From an uncultured Dehalococcoidia bacterium (GTDB lineage Bacteria; Chloroflexota; Dehalococcoidia; Lucifugimonadales; UBA3495): a stretch of DNA of 64,000 nt. The stretch spans positions 1,798,001 through 1,862,000 of the forward strand of contig OY282456.1 of the NCBI GenBank assembly GCA_958296225.1. The letters run 5' to 3'. This document shows positions 24,317 to 33,111 of the stretch, piece after piece. A model generated the notes under the pieces. That model was not told the origin of the DNA. It saw nothing but the letters and a program-made list of their open reading frames with translations, and ran no database searches. Positions within the stretch are counted from its first letter, which is position 1. Each line of letters begins with the position of its first letter. A program made the position numbers and the translations under genes.

Positions 24317-25162
24317 GTGGAGCCGATGCTGCATACCATCGCAGCCCAGAACGCCGGCGCCGGCACGCCGGGCGCTGCCGGCCAAGCCGTTCAGACTGTG
24401 GGAGTGGACATTGAGCCTGCCGGTACGACATTCAGTGAGCAAGAGGCCAATTTCCAGACCGTAGATAATCTGGTCGTGGCTAATGGCGGTACTCTTACTG
24501 AACGGATGGACTGGACACATACGGTGCCGATTTCCTTACTCCCGCAATTGCTGGGGCATTTTGGCATTGCCCGGATTGAAGTTGCGAGGGATGCAGCAGC
24601 GCGTAACAGGGTCAGGCAATTTTACACTGACAATGAAGTTTATACCGCCCCGCTGTTTTGGATGGATGAACCGCGTTGGATGCTGGCGTTGGTTCCCGTA
24701 TCTTTCCTTCAGGAACTGGCCCAACTTCCCGGTGTCACGAAAATCAGCGGTTTAGAAATGGGGCAGCCGAGTTTGGACGGCAGCTTATCTGACGATGAAC
24801 AGGAATATATCAATGGGGTCCTCTATTTGCTTCTCCCACCCGACTTGCGTTCCACGCTGTCGCCACTGCCGCCGGATATTATCGAGCAACTAGTGGACAA
24901 AGGAGTCACTCCGGAGCAATTGGAAGAATCCGGTTTTCCGACGCCCACGCCCACGGCAGAATCGGCCAGCGCGCCAATGGACGCTATACTGAGCGCATGG
25001 GTTTCTGGGCCGGCAACCCGGCGGGCTGCCGGCCAGGGCGCCGGAAAAAACCATCGCTGTCCAAATCGTGGTGGGCCTACTGGATCCGGATGGGAAGCGC
25101 GGCGATATAACCCGGTTCCTGGCAAGCCATGGCATCGCCCACTCGCCGGTAGTGGGCAATAA
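24317..25162 (+). pseudogene. 5'-truncated Thr/Pro-linked surface protein, first part
   Basis: Open from GTG 24317 to a stop at 25160-25162 but lacking any signal peptide. Upstream codons in the same frame read as a linker with no start. Residues 60-150 contain two repeat cores (TVPISLLPQLLGHFGIARI and LALVPVSFLQELAQLPGVTKI), then a TPTPTAES linker. The true frame appears to leave this one between 24993 and 25050, after which the encoded residues become basic and nonsensical. The continuation lies in the frame of the next entry. This looks like a decayed relative of the gene at 10331. Confidence 0.55.
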
Positions 25163-25733
25163 CGACATCTACGCTACCGTCCCGGTGTCCCTGTTGACCC
25201 GCCTGGCCGCGCCGCCCGGAGTCAGGGAACTGCTGGCTCTCCCGCACCCATACCCAAATCTGGGCACTTACCTTAATGGTCTGGTTGCAAAGTACGAAGC
25301 CGGACTGATGCCGGGCGAAGACGGCAACCCTACTTTTGCCCGGCTGGTGATTGGGATTGAGGGCAGCGACAATTACGACGCCGTAAACCGCTTTCTGGAA
25401 GATAACGGCGCAATAATGCGGTACGATGACCTGGACATTGCCGAGATTTACAAGCCAATAGGCTTGCTGGTAGCTTTCGTGCCGGCGGCTCAAATCGCTC
25501 CATTGGCCGGTATGCCGGGCGTCGACCAGGTCAATGATGAAGGGTATCCGGCGCCTGAGGAACTTCGCTTTACCCAACCGCCGTTAGACTACCCGACTGC
25601 AACACCAACGCCCACGGCAACACCAACCGCGGCGACTCAAGATGCGCCGTCGGATGGGGCGACCGGCGCAGCCGTTAGAGTATCGCCGGCTGAATCAGCC
25701 GGCTGCGCTGCTGCCGGCCCGCCGGTCTATTGA
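25068..25733 (+). pseudogene. Thr/Pro-linked surface protein, second part (frameshifted)
   Basis: The frame is open from 24993 through 25733; GTG 25068 is the first plausible start. It encodes two more repeat cores (IYATVPVSLLTRLAAPPGVREL and AFVPAAQIAPLAGMPGVDQV) separated by about 85 residues, then a TATPTPTATPTA linker and a Cys-containing tail. The sequence just before the start, APEKTIAVQIVVGLL, is a good repeat beginning, so a single-base indel near the aaaaaa run at 25045-25050 would fuse this part to the upstream one. Confidence 0.55.
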
Positions 25734-25789
25734 CTTGCCGGGGCCACTGCCGTTAAATGGCGACAACCAATTGGTCAGGAGGTTACAAC

Positions 25790-26134
25790 ATGGCTCTCGT
25801 GCGTTGCGTTACCGAGATGGGCATGGGCGTGGATGTCCATGGCCTGGATTACACGCTGGCGGCCAAGCGCGCCGTTTTTGACGCCATTCACCACAGCAGC
25901 CTGGGCTTTACCCGTCTGGTAGGCGCAACCGCCGACGATATGGTGGTCAACGTAACCATCGGCGCGCCACGACCGGAGAAGGTCAACGCCGACGAGGTTG
26001 CCGACTCCCTACCCCACGGCCGGGCCAACGTGGACGTGGTCGTGGGCGGCCTGGAGCTGCTCAACGACGACGGCAGCGACGGCACCCTCATCGCCAACGC
26101 CATCATCACGGTCAGCGTAGAGGACGGCAACTGA
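25790..26134 (+). CDS. Lin0512 family protein
   Basis: 114 residues from ATG 25790, with AGGAGG 6 bases upstream. The sequence ALVRCVTEMGMGVDVHGLDYTLAAKRAVFDAIHHSSLGF is the signature of the small Lin0512 family, followed by MVVNVTIGAPRPEKVNADEVADSLPHG and a LLNDD-GTLIANAIITVSV end. The family is widespread in Firmicutes and some Alphaproteobacteria, with no assigned biochemical role. It stands alone on the plus strand. Confidence 0.78.
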   Translation: MALVRCVTEMGMGVDVHGLDYTLAAKRAVFDAIHHSSLGFTRLVGATADDMVVNVTIGAPRPEKVNADEVADSLPHGRANVDVVVGGLELLNDDGSDGTLIANAIITVSVEDGN

Positions 26135-26231
26135 ACGGGCCTCGCGAGGGGCGGCGCATACGGGGGCGGGTTGCAAGCCCGCCCCAACCGGTCGCAACGC
26201 CGCCCCGGATTCCTCCGGTGGAACGGGGCCC

Positions 26232-27203
26232 CTAGCCCCGGAAGTCGTTTTCGTACAATTCCCGCAACCGGGCCAGGGCCTCCGCCGGGATCGGGCCCAG
26301 GTCCACACACCCGGCAATCTCTGCGGCCTCCGCCCGGTTTTTCACGCCCGGGACGGTGGTGTGGATATCCGGGTTCATCAGGCAGAAGACCATCGCGGCT
26401 TGCGACAGCGTCCTGACCGGGCCTTGCCGCAAAAAGCCCAGCTGGCGGGCGCTGGCCAGGTCTTTGCGCATCAGGGAATCGTTGGGCCGCGGCGGCCGGT
26501 CGAGGGCGTCGGTCAGCGCCCCGGCAGCGTGCGACCGGATGCCAATTACGCCCATATTCAAACTTTTGGCCAGCGGGATAATCTGGCCGTTATCGAACAG
26601 GTCGGCCCCCGGCGGCGGCGGTTCCTGGGCTGTCCGGTTCAGCAGGTTGTAGTAAGCGAGGACGGTGTCGTACTCATCGCTCTCCAGAATTCGCCGCATG
26701 GTAGGCACGTGGTGGTCCATGGCCGACAGGCCGATAAACCGGGTCAGGCCCGCTTGTTGAACGTCCCGGTAGGCTGCCAGCGCCGGCCCCAGCGCGTCAT
26801 CTGCCGACAGCGAGTCCGGGGCCTCGCCACGGCGCGCGGTGAATCGGTTATGCACGTGGAGCACGTCCACCGAATCCCGCCGCAACCGGCGCAGGCTGGC
26901 TGCCACCGAGCGGCGCACGGCGCCGGCGACGTCGTCCATCTCCTCCGCCCGCAGTCGTACCTTGGTGGCAACGACCACCGGCTCCGTGCGTCCGGCCAGC
27001 GCTTTGCCCAGGGCTTCCTCCGCCTTCCCGTCGCCGTAAGACGGCGCCACGTCAAAAAAAGTAATCCCCAGCTCCAGCGCCCGGTGGACGGCGGCGATGG
27101 CTTCCTGCTCGTTGGTAGGCCCCCACACTTGCCCGATGCCACCGCCGCCAAATCCGGCTCTGGATACGGTCAACCCGGTGCGGCCCAGCTGCGTGTATTC
27201 CAT
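26232..27203 (-). CDS. aldo/keto reductase
   Basis: 323 residues from ATG 27203. The (beta/alpha)8 fold is shown by YTQLGRTGLTVSRAGFGGGGIG, the catalytic tetrad Asp and Tyr in FFDVAPSYGDG, Lys in VVVATKVRL and His in VDVLHVHNR, plus the C-terminal TTVPGVKNRAEAAEI nucleotide-binding region. It uses NADPH to reduce a carbonyl; the substrate is unknown. The upstream VOC gene ends four bases before this start, so these two genes form an operon with the CoA-transferase further upstream. Confidence 0.9.
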   Translation of the reverse strand: MEYTQLGRTGLTVSRAGFGGGGIGQVWGPTNEQEAIAAVHRALELGITFFDVAPSYGDGKAEEALGKALAGRTEPVVVATKVRLRAEEMDDVAGAVRRSVAASLRRLRRDSVDVLHVHNRFTARRGEAPDSLSADDALGPALAAYRDVQQAGLTRFIGLSAMDHHVPTMRRILESDEYDTVLAYYNLLNRTAQEPPPPGADLFDNGQIIPLAKSLNMGVIGIRSHAAGALTDALDRPPRPNDSLMRKDLASARQLGFLRQGPVRTLSQAAMVFCLMNPDIHTTVPGVKNRAEAAEIAGCVDLGPIPAEALARLRELYENDFRG

Positions 27204-27206
27204 TTC

Positions 27207-27614
27207 CTAGCTGTGCTCCCCTTCGGCCAGTTGGAAGTAAATGCCGTGTGAGCTGCCGGTTTCAATGCTGGCCGTTTTATAGCCAAAGGGGCTGGTGGCT
27301 GGCGCGTCGCCCCGCATTTCGTTGCCCTTGTCTTTCAGGTCGCTGAAAAGCTGGTCGATGCCGTCCACACCCCAGGCCACGTGCATGACCCCGGGCCCGG
27401 TGGCTTGCAACTGCTGGGCCATCGCCGTGTCGTCCCGCAGCGGCTCAAAGAAGTCCACCAGGGTATCGCCAATCTGGTAAAGGATCGACTTGAAGCCGCG
27501 TTCGGTGAATTCGTCGGCCCGAATGGGCGTAAGGGAGAAGTTGCGTTCCAGGTACGCGGCCATGTCGTCCACGCTTTCCACAACATAGGTTACGTGGTGC
27601 ACTTTGTTGAGCAT
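27207..27614 (-). CDS. VOC family protein, methylmalonyl-CoA epimerase-like
   Basis: 135 residues from ATG 27614 (GGAG upstream). LNKVHHVTYVVESVDDMAAYLERNFSL and GVMHVAWGVDGIDQLFSDLKDKG are the paired modules, and GIYFQLAEG carries the late Glu. The spacing and the HHVTYVV start resemble methylmalonyl-CoA epimerase. It lies between a CoA-transferase and an aldo/keto reductase, so a role in CoA-ester metabolism is plausible but unproven. Confidence 0.82.
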   Translation of the reverse strand: MLNKVHHVTYVVESVDDMAAYLERNFSLTPIRADEFTERGFKSILYQIGDTLVDFFEPLRDDTAMAQQLQATGPGVMHVAWGVDGIDQLFSDLKDKGNEMRGDAPATSPFGYKTASIETGSSHGIYFQLAEGEHS

Positions 27615-27680
27615 GATATTTCTCCACGCGATTAGACTTGGTGGAAGCGTAGTAGTTTTTGCGCCGTTATTCAACCCCTT

Positions 27681-28865
27681 TCAGGTTATGACTCCCTGCT
27701 CGACCAGGCTGGCAATTTCGGTTTCGGCGAGGCCCAGGAGGCCGCCGTAGATTTCCCGGTTATGCTCCCCGTACCGGGGGATGGGGCCGGCGGTGGTGGG
27801 GGTTTTGGAGAACTTGATGATGGTGGGGCCGGGCACCAGCATAGTCTTGCCCGGCGGGTCGTGGATTTCCGCCTCGACCATCACCTCGCGCTCCCACATA
27901 TGGCTGTCCGCCAGAACCTCGGGGATGGACTTGACCGGGCCAAATGGAATGTCGGCGGCGACTAGGGCGTCCTCTACTTCTTTAACCGTGCGTTCCTCGC
28001 ACCAGAGGCGTAGCAGTTCCATGCGAATCTCGGCCATGTTGGTGGCGAACATCGGCGCGGCAAACTCCGGGTCGGCGGCCAGTTCGTCGTACTCCATCAC
28101 CTTGAGCATCCGCTCCCACATTCCGGCGCGGGCGGCTCCGGTGGTGACCCATCCGTCCCGGCAGCGCAGGAAGGTGCCTACCCGGACAAAATCATTGGTG
28201 CTGGTTTCGTAGCACATAGCCAGGGCGACTTCCTCCAGCGTGATGCCGCCGTCCAGCATCGCCACCTCCAGCCACTGGCCTTCACCGGTGCGGTCGCGGT
28301 GGCGCAGCGCGCCCAGAATCCCGATGACCGCGTGCAGCGCGGCGGTACGGTCCATCACCGGGCCGTTGCCCATAATGGGCTGGTCAAACCCCCGTCCGGT
28401 CTGGTCGCCGAAGCCGCTCATCGCCTGGATGATGGGGTCGAAACACTGGCGGTCACGATAGGGGCCGTACTGCCCGAACCCCGATACCGAGGCCAGAATA
28501 ATGCCCGGATTTACCTGGCGCAGCTCATCGTAGCCGAACCCCATCGCGGACATCGTGCCCGGCCGGAAGTTTTCCAGCACCACGTCGGAGACCTCCAGCA
28601 GGCGGAAGAACAGGTCTTTGCCCCTGGCGTGGCGCGTGTTCAGGGTGACGCTTTTCTTGCCCCGGTTGTAGGCGGCAAACTGGACGCTCATCGCGCCCAC
28701 AAATGGCCCGGAATCTCTCAGGTCGGCCCCTTTGCGCCACTCCAGCTTGATGACCTCGGCGCCCATATCCTGCAAAATCAATCCGCCCCGGGGCGCCGCC
28801 TGCCAGCGGGCCAGCTCCAAGACCCGCACGCCGTCCAGTACAGCTCCGCCACCGTTACCAGCCAT
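27681..28865 (-). CDS. CaiB/BaiF family CoA-transferase
   Basis: 394 residues from ATG 28865 (GGAG 7 bases upstream). LDGVRVLELARWQAAPRGGLILQDMGAEVIKLEW is the family signature, then VVLENFRPGTMSAMGFGYDELRQVNPGIILASVSGFGQYGP. The catalytic Asp is probably that in NGPVMDRTAALHAV. The end RYGEHNREIYGGLLGLAETEIASLVEQGVI is the typical C-terminal block. It is the first gene of a three-gene operon with the VOC and aldo/keto reductase genes. The substrate is unknown. Confidence 0.92.
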   Translation of the reverse strand: MAGNGGGAVLDGVRVLELARWQAAPRGGLILQDMGAEVIKLEWRKGADLRDSGPFVGAMSVQFAAYNRGKKSVTLNTRHARGKDLFFRLLEVSDVVLENFRPGTMSAMGFGYDELRQVNPGIILASVSGFGQYGPYRDRQCFDPIIQAMSGFGDQTGRGFDQPIMGNGPVMDRTAALHAVIGILGALRHRDRTGEGQWLEVAMLDGGITLEEVALAMCYETSTNDFVRVGTFLRCRDGWVTTGAARAGMWERMLKVMEYDELAADPEFAAPMFATNMAEIRMELLRLWCEERTVKEVEDALVAADIPFGPVKSIPEVLADSHMWEREVMVEAEIHDPPGKTMLVPGPTIIKFSKTPTTAGPIPRYGEHNREIYGGLLGLAETEIASLVEQGVIT

Positions 28866-29041
28866 AACAATACTCCTCTCGTCCCCTATTCCGGTCGTCC
28901 GCTATTCCGGCAACTCCCAATACGGGGGTTCCGTCCGTGTTTTCCCGCTGCGGTTCCCTTTGATTGTGACCAACAGCCCGGCGCCGAGTATAACCCGATT
29001 CGCCCAGCCCGCGCCGGGAGTGGTTGAGTCGGGAAACCGGA

Positions 29042-29163
29042 GGCAGCGTTTCGTTTCCGGTGGTTTGAGACGCTATACCACCCTTTTGGCGGCGGGCATA
29101 GGGGCGACTCAGGAGTCGCCCCTGCCGTTCCGAATGTTAAACCACCCGAATTGCAACGCTGCC
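29042..29163. mobile_element. MITE-like element, copy 3 (interior type B)
   Basis: 122 bp from GGCAGCGTTTCGTTTCCGG to the complementary end ATTGCAACGCTGCC. The outer 25 bases match the type-A copies but the interior differs: ttttggcggcgggcat then ggggcgactcaggagtcgcccc, a palindrome, then ccgttccgaatgttaaacc. Non-coding. Confidence 0.75.
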
Positions 29164-29169
29164 TTAAAG

Positions 29170-29192
29170 CCCTCTCCCCTTGCGGGAGAGGG
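29170..29192. repeat. short hairpin CCCTCTCCC/GGGAGAGGG
   Basis: A 9-bp perfect stem with a 5-base loop (cttgc) directly follows the third MITE. This palindrome type is common as dispersed intergenic repeats in GC-rich genomes; no T-run follows. Confidence 0.5.
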
Positions 29193-29730
29193 TTGGGTGC
29201 GGGGTAGCGCTCCCGCTCCGGCAATGTAAAAATTTCGCATGACGCCACGCCCCTTGCGTTGCGCGCACCTATGTTCTATCATAACTGTGTCAGGCAACTC
29301 GGCGCGGCCCCGCGAACCGCGCCGGACCCGCCGCCCGCGCAGCGGCATCGCCAAATCAAAATCCGAATACGGCGAATACGGTTTCGGGCCGGTAACGGCC
29401 TGTCGGTTATCTCGCAGAATGCCTTTGCGACGGCATGACCCGCTTATTGCTTCAACGGGGCGGGCCGTCCGGGGCCAGCGTTAGTGCCAGCGCCCCGTGC
29501 GGGCCCGGCCGGTCTCTTATAGCCGGCCAGCCTGGGACACGGAAAAATGGTGTACAAATGCTCTGCATAAAAATGGTGTTGGCCGTGCCCCGACGCCGCC
29601 CGAAACCGTAAATCGCCTGACACCCCCAAACCCCAATCCCCGAACCCCAAATCTCAGGAGGAACCGCCATTGCCAGAAGACTTACACGGTTGCCCCCGTC
29701 ATTATGACCAGGCGGGTAGCGCGCCTCAGA

Positions 29731-29850
29731 GGCAGCGTATCGTTTTCCGTGGTTTGAGCCACTACGCCATCGTTTTGGCGGCGGGCATGGGGCGACTTAT
29801 GAGTCGCCCCTGCCGTTCCGAATGTTAAACCACCTGAATTGAACGCTACC
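29731..29850. mobile_element. MITE-like element, copy 4 (interior type B)
   Basis: 120 bp with left end GGCAGCGTATCGTTTTCCG and right end ACCTGAATTGAACGCTACC. The interior matches copy 3 (ttttggcggcgggcatgg, ggcgact...agtcgcc, ccgttccgaatgttaaacc). It sits about 60 bases after an orphan start site. Confidence 0.75.
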
Positions 29851-29982
29851 GAAACCGGCCGGCGCGTTGACTGGTACCGGGCGGGCGAATACACTGCCCC
29901 GGTCATCGGTGTTCTGCGGCCTGTTCGTTTCCAATCCGGGAGGCGCGGGCAGTTTCCAGGAAAGGTTTCGGGCAGGGTTGGG

Positions 29983-31251
29983 ATGGCGCGGGTTTCAGTA
30001 GCAGATTCCTCCGAGCCGGTATCGTCCTATCGGTGGGTGGTCATGGGCATCTGGCTGACCGCCAGCGTTTCCGGGTTCATGGTCATATCCACCATTGGCA
30101 TTCTGCTGCCCGCCATCAGCGCTGAATTGGGCCTCTCGCCCTTGCAGCAGGGGATGCTGGGTTCCGCCGCCTATTGGGGCAACCTGGCGCTGGCCGTGCC
30201 TCTGGGGTGGTGGACTTCCCGCTTTGCGCCCAAGGTCTTGACCACCGTGACCATGATTCTGGGAACGCTGTTTTTGCTGGCCCAGGCTTTCGCGCCGGGA
30301 TTTGCGGCGCTGCTGCTGGGGCGCATGGCCTTCGGCGTCAGCATAATTGCCCGGCAGCCGGCCCGCGCCTTTCTGACCCAGCAATGGTTCCCGTCGCGCC
30401 AGGTGGTTTTGCTCAACAGCATTTCCAACGCTATGTTCGGGCTGATGGTAGGGGGCGGCGTGGCCGCCTCGCCGTTCATCCTGATGGCCCTGGGCGATGA
30501 CTGGCGCGGGACTCTACTCTCCTTTGTCGCGCTGTTCGCGGTGATGACCGCCCTGTGGATGATCTTCGGCAAAGAGCGGGTTACGTCGGAATACCGGCAG
30601 CGGCTGGCCGCCCAGGAAGTGAGCGTCCTCAAGGGCGCGCTGCGCTATCGCGACCTGTGGATTGGCGGCCTGGGGTTCGTGGGCGCCACCACGGCCTGGT
30701 CGGGGTTCCTGAGCTTCTACCCGACATTGATGCTGGACGATTATCAGATGCCCCTCATCTGGTCCGGCGGCATACTGGCGCTGGGCATTTTCACAGGCGG
30801 CCTTTGCGGACTGGGCTTCGGATGGTTGGTGATGGTATCCGACCAGGGCCGGCCCATCCTGCTGACCACCGGTGCCGCCATGGCCGCTACCTTTGTGGCG
30901 ATGACCCTGACCGGCTCGCTGCCCGCCCTGCTGGCGCTCACTTTCGTCAACGGAATAGCGTGGGGGTTCTGGCCGGTGCTTTACTCCGTCCCGTTCCATC
31001 TGCCCGGCATCCGGCCCCGGGAAGTCGCCGTTGGCCTGGCGGTTATCCAGATGATGAGTTCGGCGGGGATTGCGCTGGGGCCGCTGGCCACCGGCCTCTT
31101 GCAGGAAGCGACCGGCGACCTGGGGCGCTCCCTGGCGATGGTCAGCCTGGCGTCCCTCTCCCTGTGCCTGGCCGGACTGGTGATGAAGCACGGCCTCTCC
31201 GGGAGGAGAAGCCTCGCTCCCGAACCGGCCGCTCCGGCCACGGGAGACTAA
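29983..31251 (+). CDS. MFS transporter
   Basis: 422 residues from ATG 29983 (AGGG upstream); a longer frame reaching back to 29839 would start inside a MITE and is rejected. Twelve hydrophobic helices are visible. The loop 2-3 segment (GWWTSRFAPKV) and the first helix (GIWLTASVSGFMVISTIGILLPAISAELGLS) fit the NNP/OFA-like branch of the major facilitator superfamily. The substrate is unknown; an organic anion is an inference from the branch. It lies 98 bases before an M20 peptidase, with which it may be co-transcribed. Confidence 0.85.
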   Translation: MARVSVADSSEPVSSYRWVVMGIWLTASVSGFMVISTIGILLPAISAELGLSPLQQGMLGSAAYWGNLALAVPLGWWTSRFAPKVLTTVTMILGTLFLLAQAFAPGFAALLLGRMAFGVSIIARQPARAFLTQQWFPSRQVVLLNSISNAMFGLMVGGGVAASPFILMALGDDWRGTLLSFVALFAVMTALWMIFGKERVTSEYRQRLAAQEVSVLKGALRYRDLWIGGLGFVGATTAWSGFLSFYPTLMLDDYQMPLIWSGGILALGIFTGGLCGLGFGWLVMVSDQGRPILLTTGAAMAATFVAMTLTGSLPALLALTFVNGIAWGFWPVLYSVPFHLPGIRPREVAVGLAVIQMMSSAGIALGPLATGLLQEATGDLGRSLAMVSLASLSLCLAGLVMKHGLSGRRSLAPEPAAPATGD

Positions 31252-31349
31252 TGCCCCAGCGGCGCGGCCGCGCCGCGTTGACACCGCCAAATGCCCTGTT
31301 TACACTCGCAGCGCCACACCAAGAATAAATCCACAGGAGGCCACAGGCG

Positions 31350-32708
31350 ATGCCCAACCTTGAAGAACTGTTCGCCCAGGTTGACGCCGCCCAGGACGAA
31401 ATTATCGCGCTGGAGCAGGCTTTGGTCCGTATCCCGTCGGTCAATACCGGCTTTATGCCCACCGGCGACGAAACCCCGGTGTGCGAACTGGCCCGCGACT
31501 GGCTGGCCCAGGACGGCATCGCGTCGGAAATCCTGGAGTCCGCGCCCAACCGGGGCAACCTGATTGCCCGGCTGGAGGGCAGGTCCGGCAAGGCCGGCCT
31601 GATGTTTATGTCGCACACCGACGTTGTGCCGGTGGAGGATGACGCCAAGTGGCGCTTTCCCCCGTTCAGCGCCACCATCGCCGACGGGCGCATCTTTGGG
31701 CGCGGCGCGTCGGATTGCAAGGGGCTGCTGACGGCGCAGCTAATGGCCCTCCGCATCCTGCAACGGAACGGCATCGCGCTGGAGGACGGGCTGATTCTGG
31801 CCGCCGGCGCCGACGAGGAACACGGCGGGAGATACGGGTTCGGCTGGCTGGCAGACCACTATCCCGAAAAACTGGCCGCGCCCTACGCCGTCAACGAGGG
31901 CGGCGGCACCCCCATCGCGGCGGCCGGCGCCCTGACCTACGTGCTGGGCGTCGGTGAAAAGGGACGCCTGCAAGTGGAAATCGACGTCCAGGGAACCAGT
32001 TCCCACGCCTCAGTGCCCTGGCAGGGCGCCAACGCCCTGTACCGCCTGAGCCGCGCCCTCAGTTCCATTGAAGGCTACGACCCGGACCGCGACACCTCCA
32101 CCGACCTTTTCGACCACCTTTCCACCTTTGCCATCGAGCATAAGCCATCGCCGGCCAATGTGGACGACATCATCGCGGAGATTGAGCCGGACAACCCCCG
32201 CTTCGCCTCGATGCTGCGGGCCCTTTCCCGTATGACGCTGACGCCTACTATGGTGCGGGGCGGCGTCAAGTCCAACAGCGTACCCGAGTCCATCCGCCTC
32301 ACCTGCGACGTGCGCACCCTGCCCCATCAGGATGAGCAGTACGTCAGAGACCAGCTCGACGCCGTGCTGTCCGGCGTTCCCGGCGTGTCTTATGAGATTG
32401 ACTACATGGCCCGGCCCAACTCCTCGCCCTTCGAGTCGGCATTGGCCAGCAGCATCCGGGCGGTCACGGCCCGGGCCCTGGGCCGGGACGACATCCAATG
32501 GGTGCCGGCCATCAGCAACGGCTTCACCGACTCCCGGTTCACGCGCCCCCTGGGGACGGTCACCTACGGCTTTTCCGGCTCGCATCCCGACGACGACCCA
32601 ATGCTGAACTTCACCCACGGCGCCAACGAGTCGGTAGGTATCAAGAGCCTGGTCAGCGGCGCCAAAATTATGCTCGGCCTGGCCTGTGATTTGCTGGCGG
32701 TGAAATAA
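31350..32708 (+). CDS. M20 family metallopeptidase (ArgE/DapE/ACY1 type)
   Basis: 452 residues from ATG 31350 (GGAGG 9 bases upstream). The di-zinc motifs are present: GLMFMSHTDVVPV with His and Asp, GRGASDCKGLL with the bridging Asp, LAAGADEEHGG with catalytic Glu and zinc Glu, and a late HGANESV with His. The dimerisation domain follows residue 200 (GRLQVEIDVQGTSSHAS). These enzymes cleave N-acyl-amino acids or small peptides. The upstream MFS gene might import the substrate. Confidence 0.9.
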   Translation: MPNLEELFAQVDAAQDEIIALEQALVRIPSVNTGFMPTGDETPVCELARDWLAQDGIASEILESAPNRGNLIARLEGRSGKAGLMFMSHTDVVPVEDDAKWRFPPFSATIADGRIFGRGASDCKGLLTAQLMALRILQRNGIALEDGLILAAGADEEHGGRYGFGWLADHYPEKLAAPYAVNEGGGTPIAAAGALTYVLGVGEKGRLQVEIDVQGTSSHASVPWQGANALYRLSRALSSIEGYDPDRDTSTDLFDHLSTFAIEHKPSPANVDDIIAEIEPDNPRFASMLRALSRMTLTPTMVRGGVKSNSVPESIRLTCDVRTLPHQDEQYVRDQLDAVLSGVPGVSYEIDYMARPNSSPFESALASSIRAVTARALGRDDIQWVPAISNGFTDSRFTRPLGTVTYGFSGSHPDDDPMLNFTHGANESVGIKSLVSGAKIMLGLACDLLAVK

Positions 32709-32816
32709 GACGGCTTGCGTGAACCGGCGCGCCGGCGGCCACGGCCACACTGCCCCGGCCGCCGGGAACCGTCCGGCCAGCCCAACGCCGTCAACCGCGC
32801 GCGGCGCCCGGTAGCA

Positions 32817-32938
32817 GGCAGCGTTCCGTTTCCGGTGGTTTGATTATTCCCCATTCCCGCTTGCTCGGGAATCCAGGAACGGCAAAAGCGGCATTCCTGA
32901 CTTGGCAAGGCCCCGACCAGCTAAAATGGAACGCTACC
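32817..32938. mobile_element. MITE-like element, copy 5 (interior type A)
   Basis: 122 bp from GGCAGCGTTCCGTTTCCGGTGG to AGCTAAAATGGAACGCTACC. The interior carries attccccattcccgcttgctcgggaatccagg and aacggcaaaagcggcattcctgact, like the copies at 7301 and 14100. Confidence 0.78.
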
Positions 32939-32986
32939 GGGGCGGCCCGGGCCGCGGGTGGGCTATCCCCCGCCCCATTCTAGGGC

Positions 32987-32992
32987 TATAAT
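32987..32992 (+). promoter_or_regulatory. candidate -10 box before the giant surface-protein gene
   Basis: A perfect TATAAT 120 bases before ATG 33112. No clear -35 is visible at 17 bases, so the call is tentative. Confidence 0.35.
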
Positions 32993-33111
32993 CCTCTGCA
33001 GATTAACCTGTGCCGGCCCGACGCCGGCTGATGCTGACGCCGCAGAGAGGACGCCCCGATGCCTGCCCGAATGACTACCCGAATTCTGCCCCTCGACTTT
33101 GGGGGTGCAGA

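Larger units (their letters stand above)
28866..29982. other. repeat-rich intergenic region
   Basis: About 1.1 kb without a supported gene. It holds two type-B MITEs (29042-29163 and 29731-29850), a 9-bp-stem hairpin at 29170-29192, and an orphan AGGAGG (29656-29661) followed by a TTG codon (29670) whose frame runs straight into the second MITE. The rest has no clear coding signal. Confidence 0.6.
32709..33111. other. intergenic with one MITE and a promoter-like site
   Basis: About 400 bases. It contains the MITE at 32817-32938 and a TATAAT at 32987-32992 before the giant surface-protein gene. Nothing else is supported. Confidence 0.6.
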
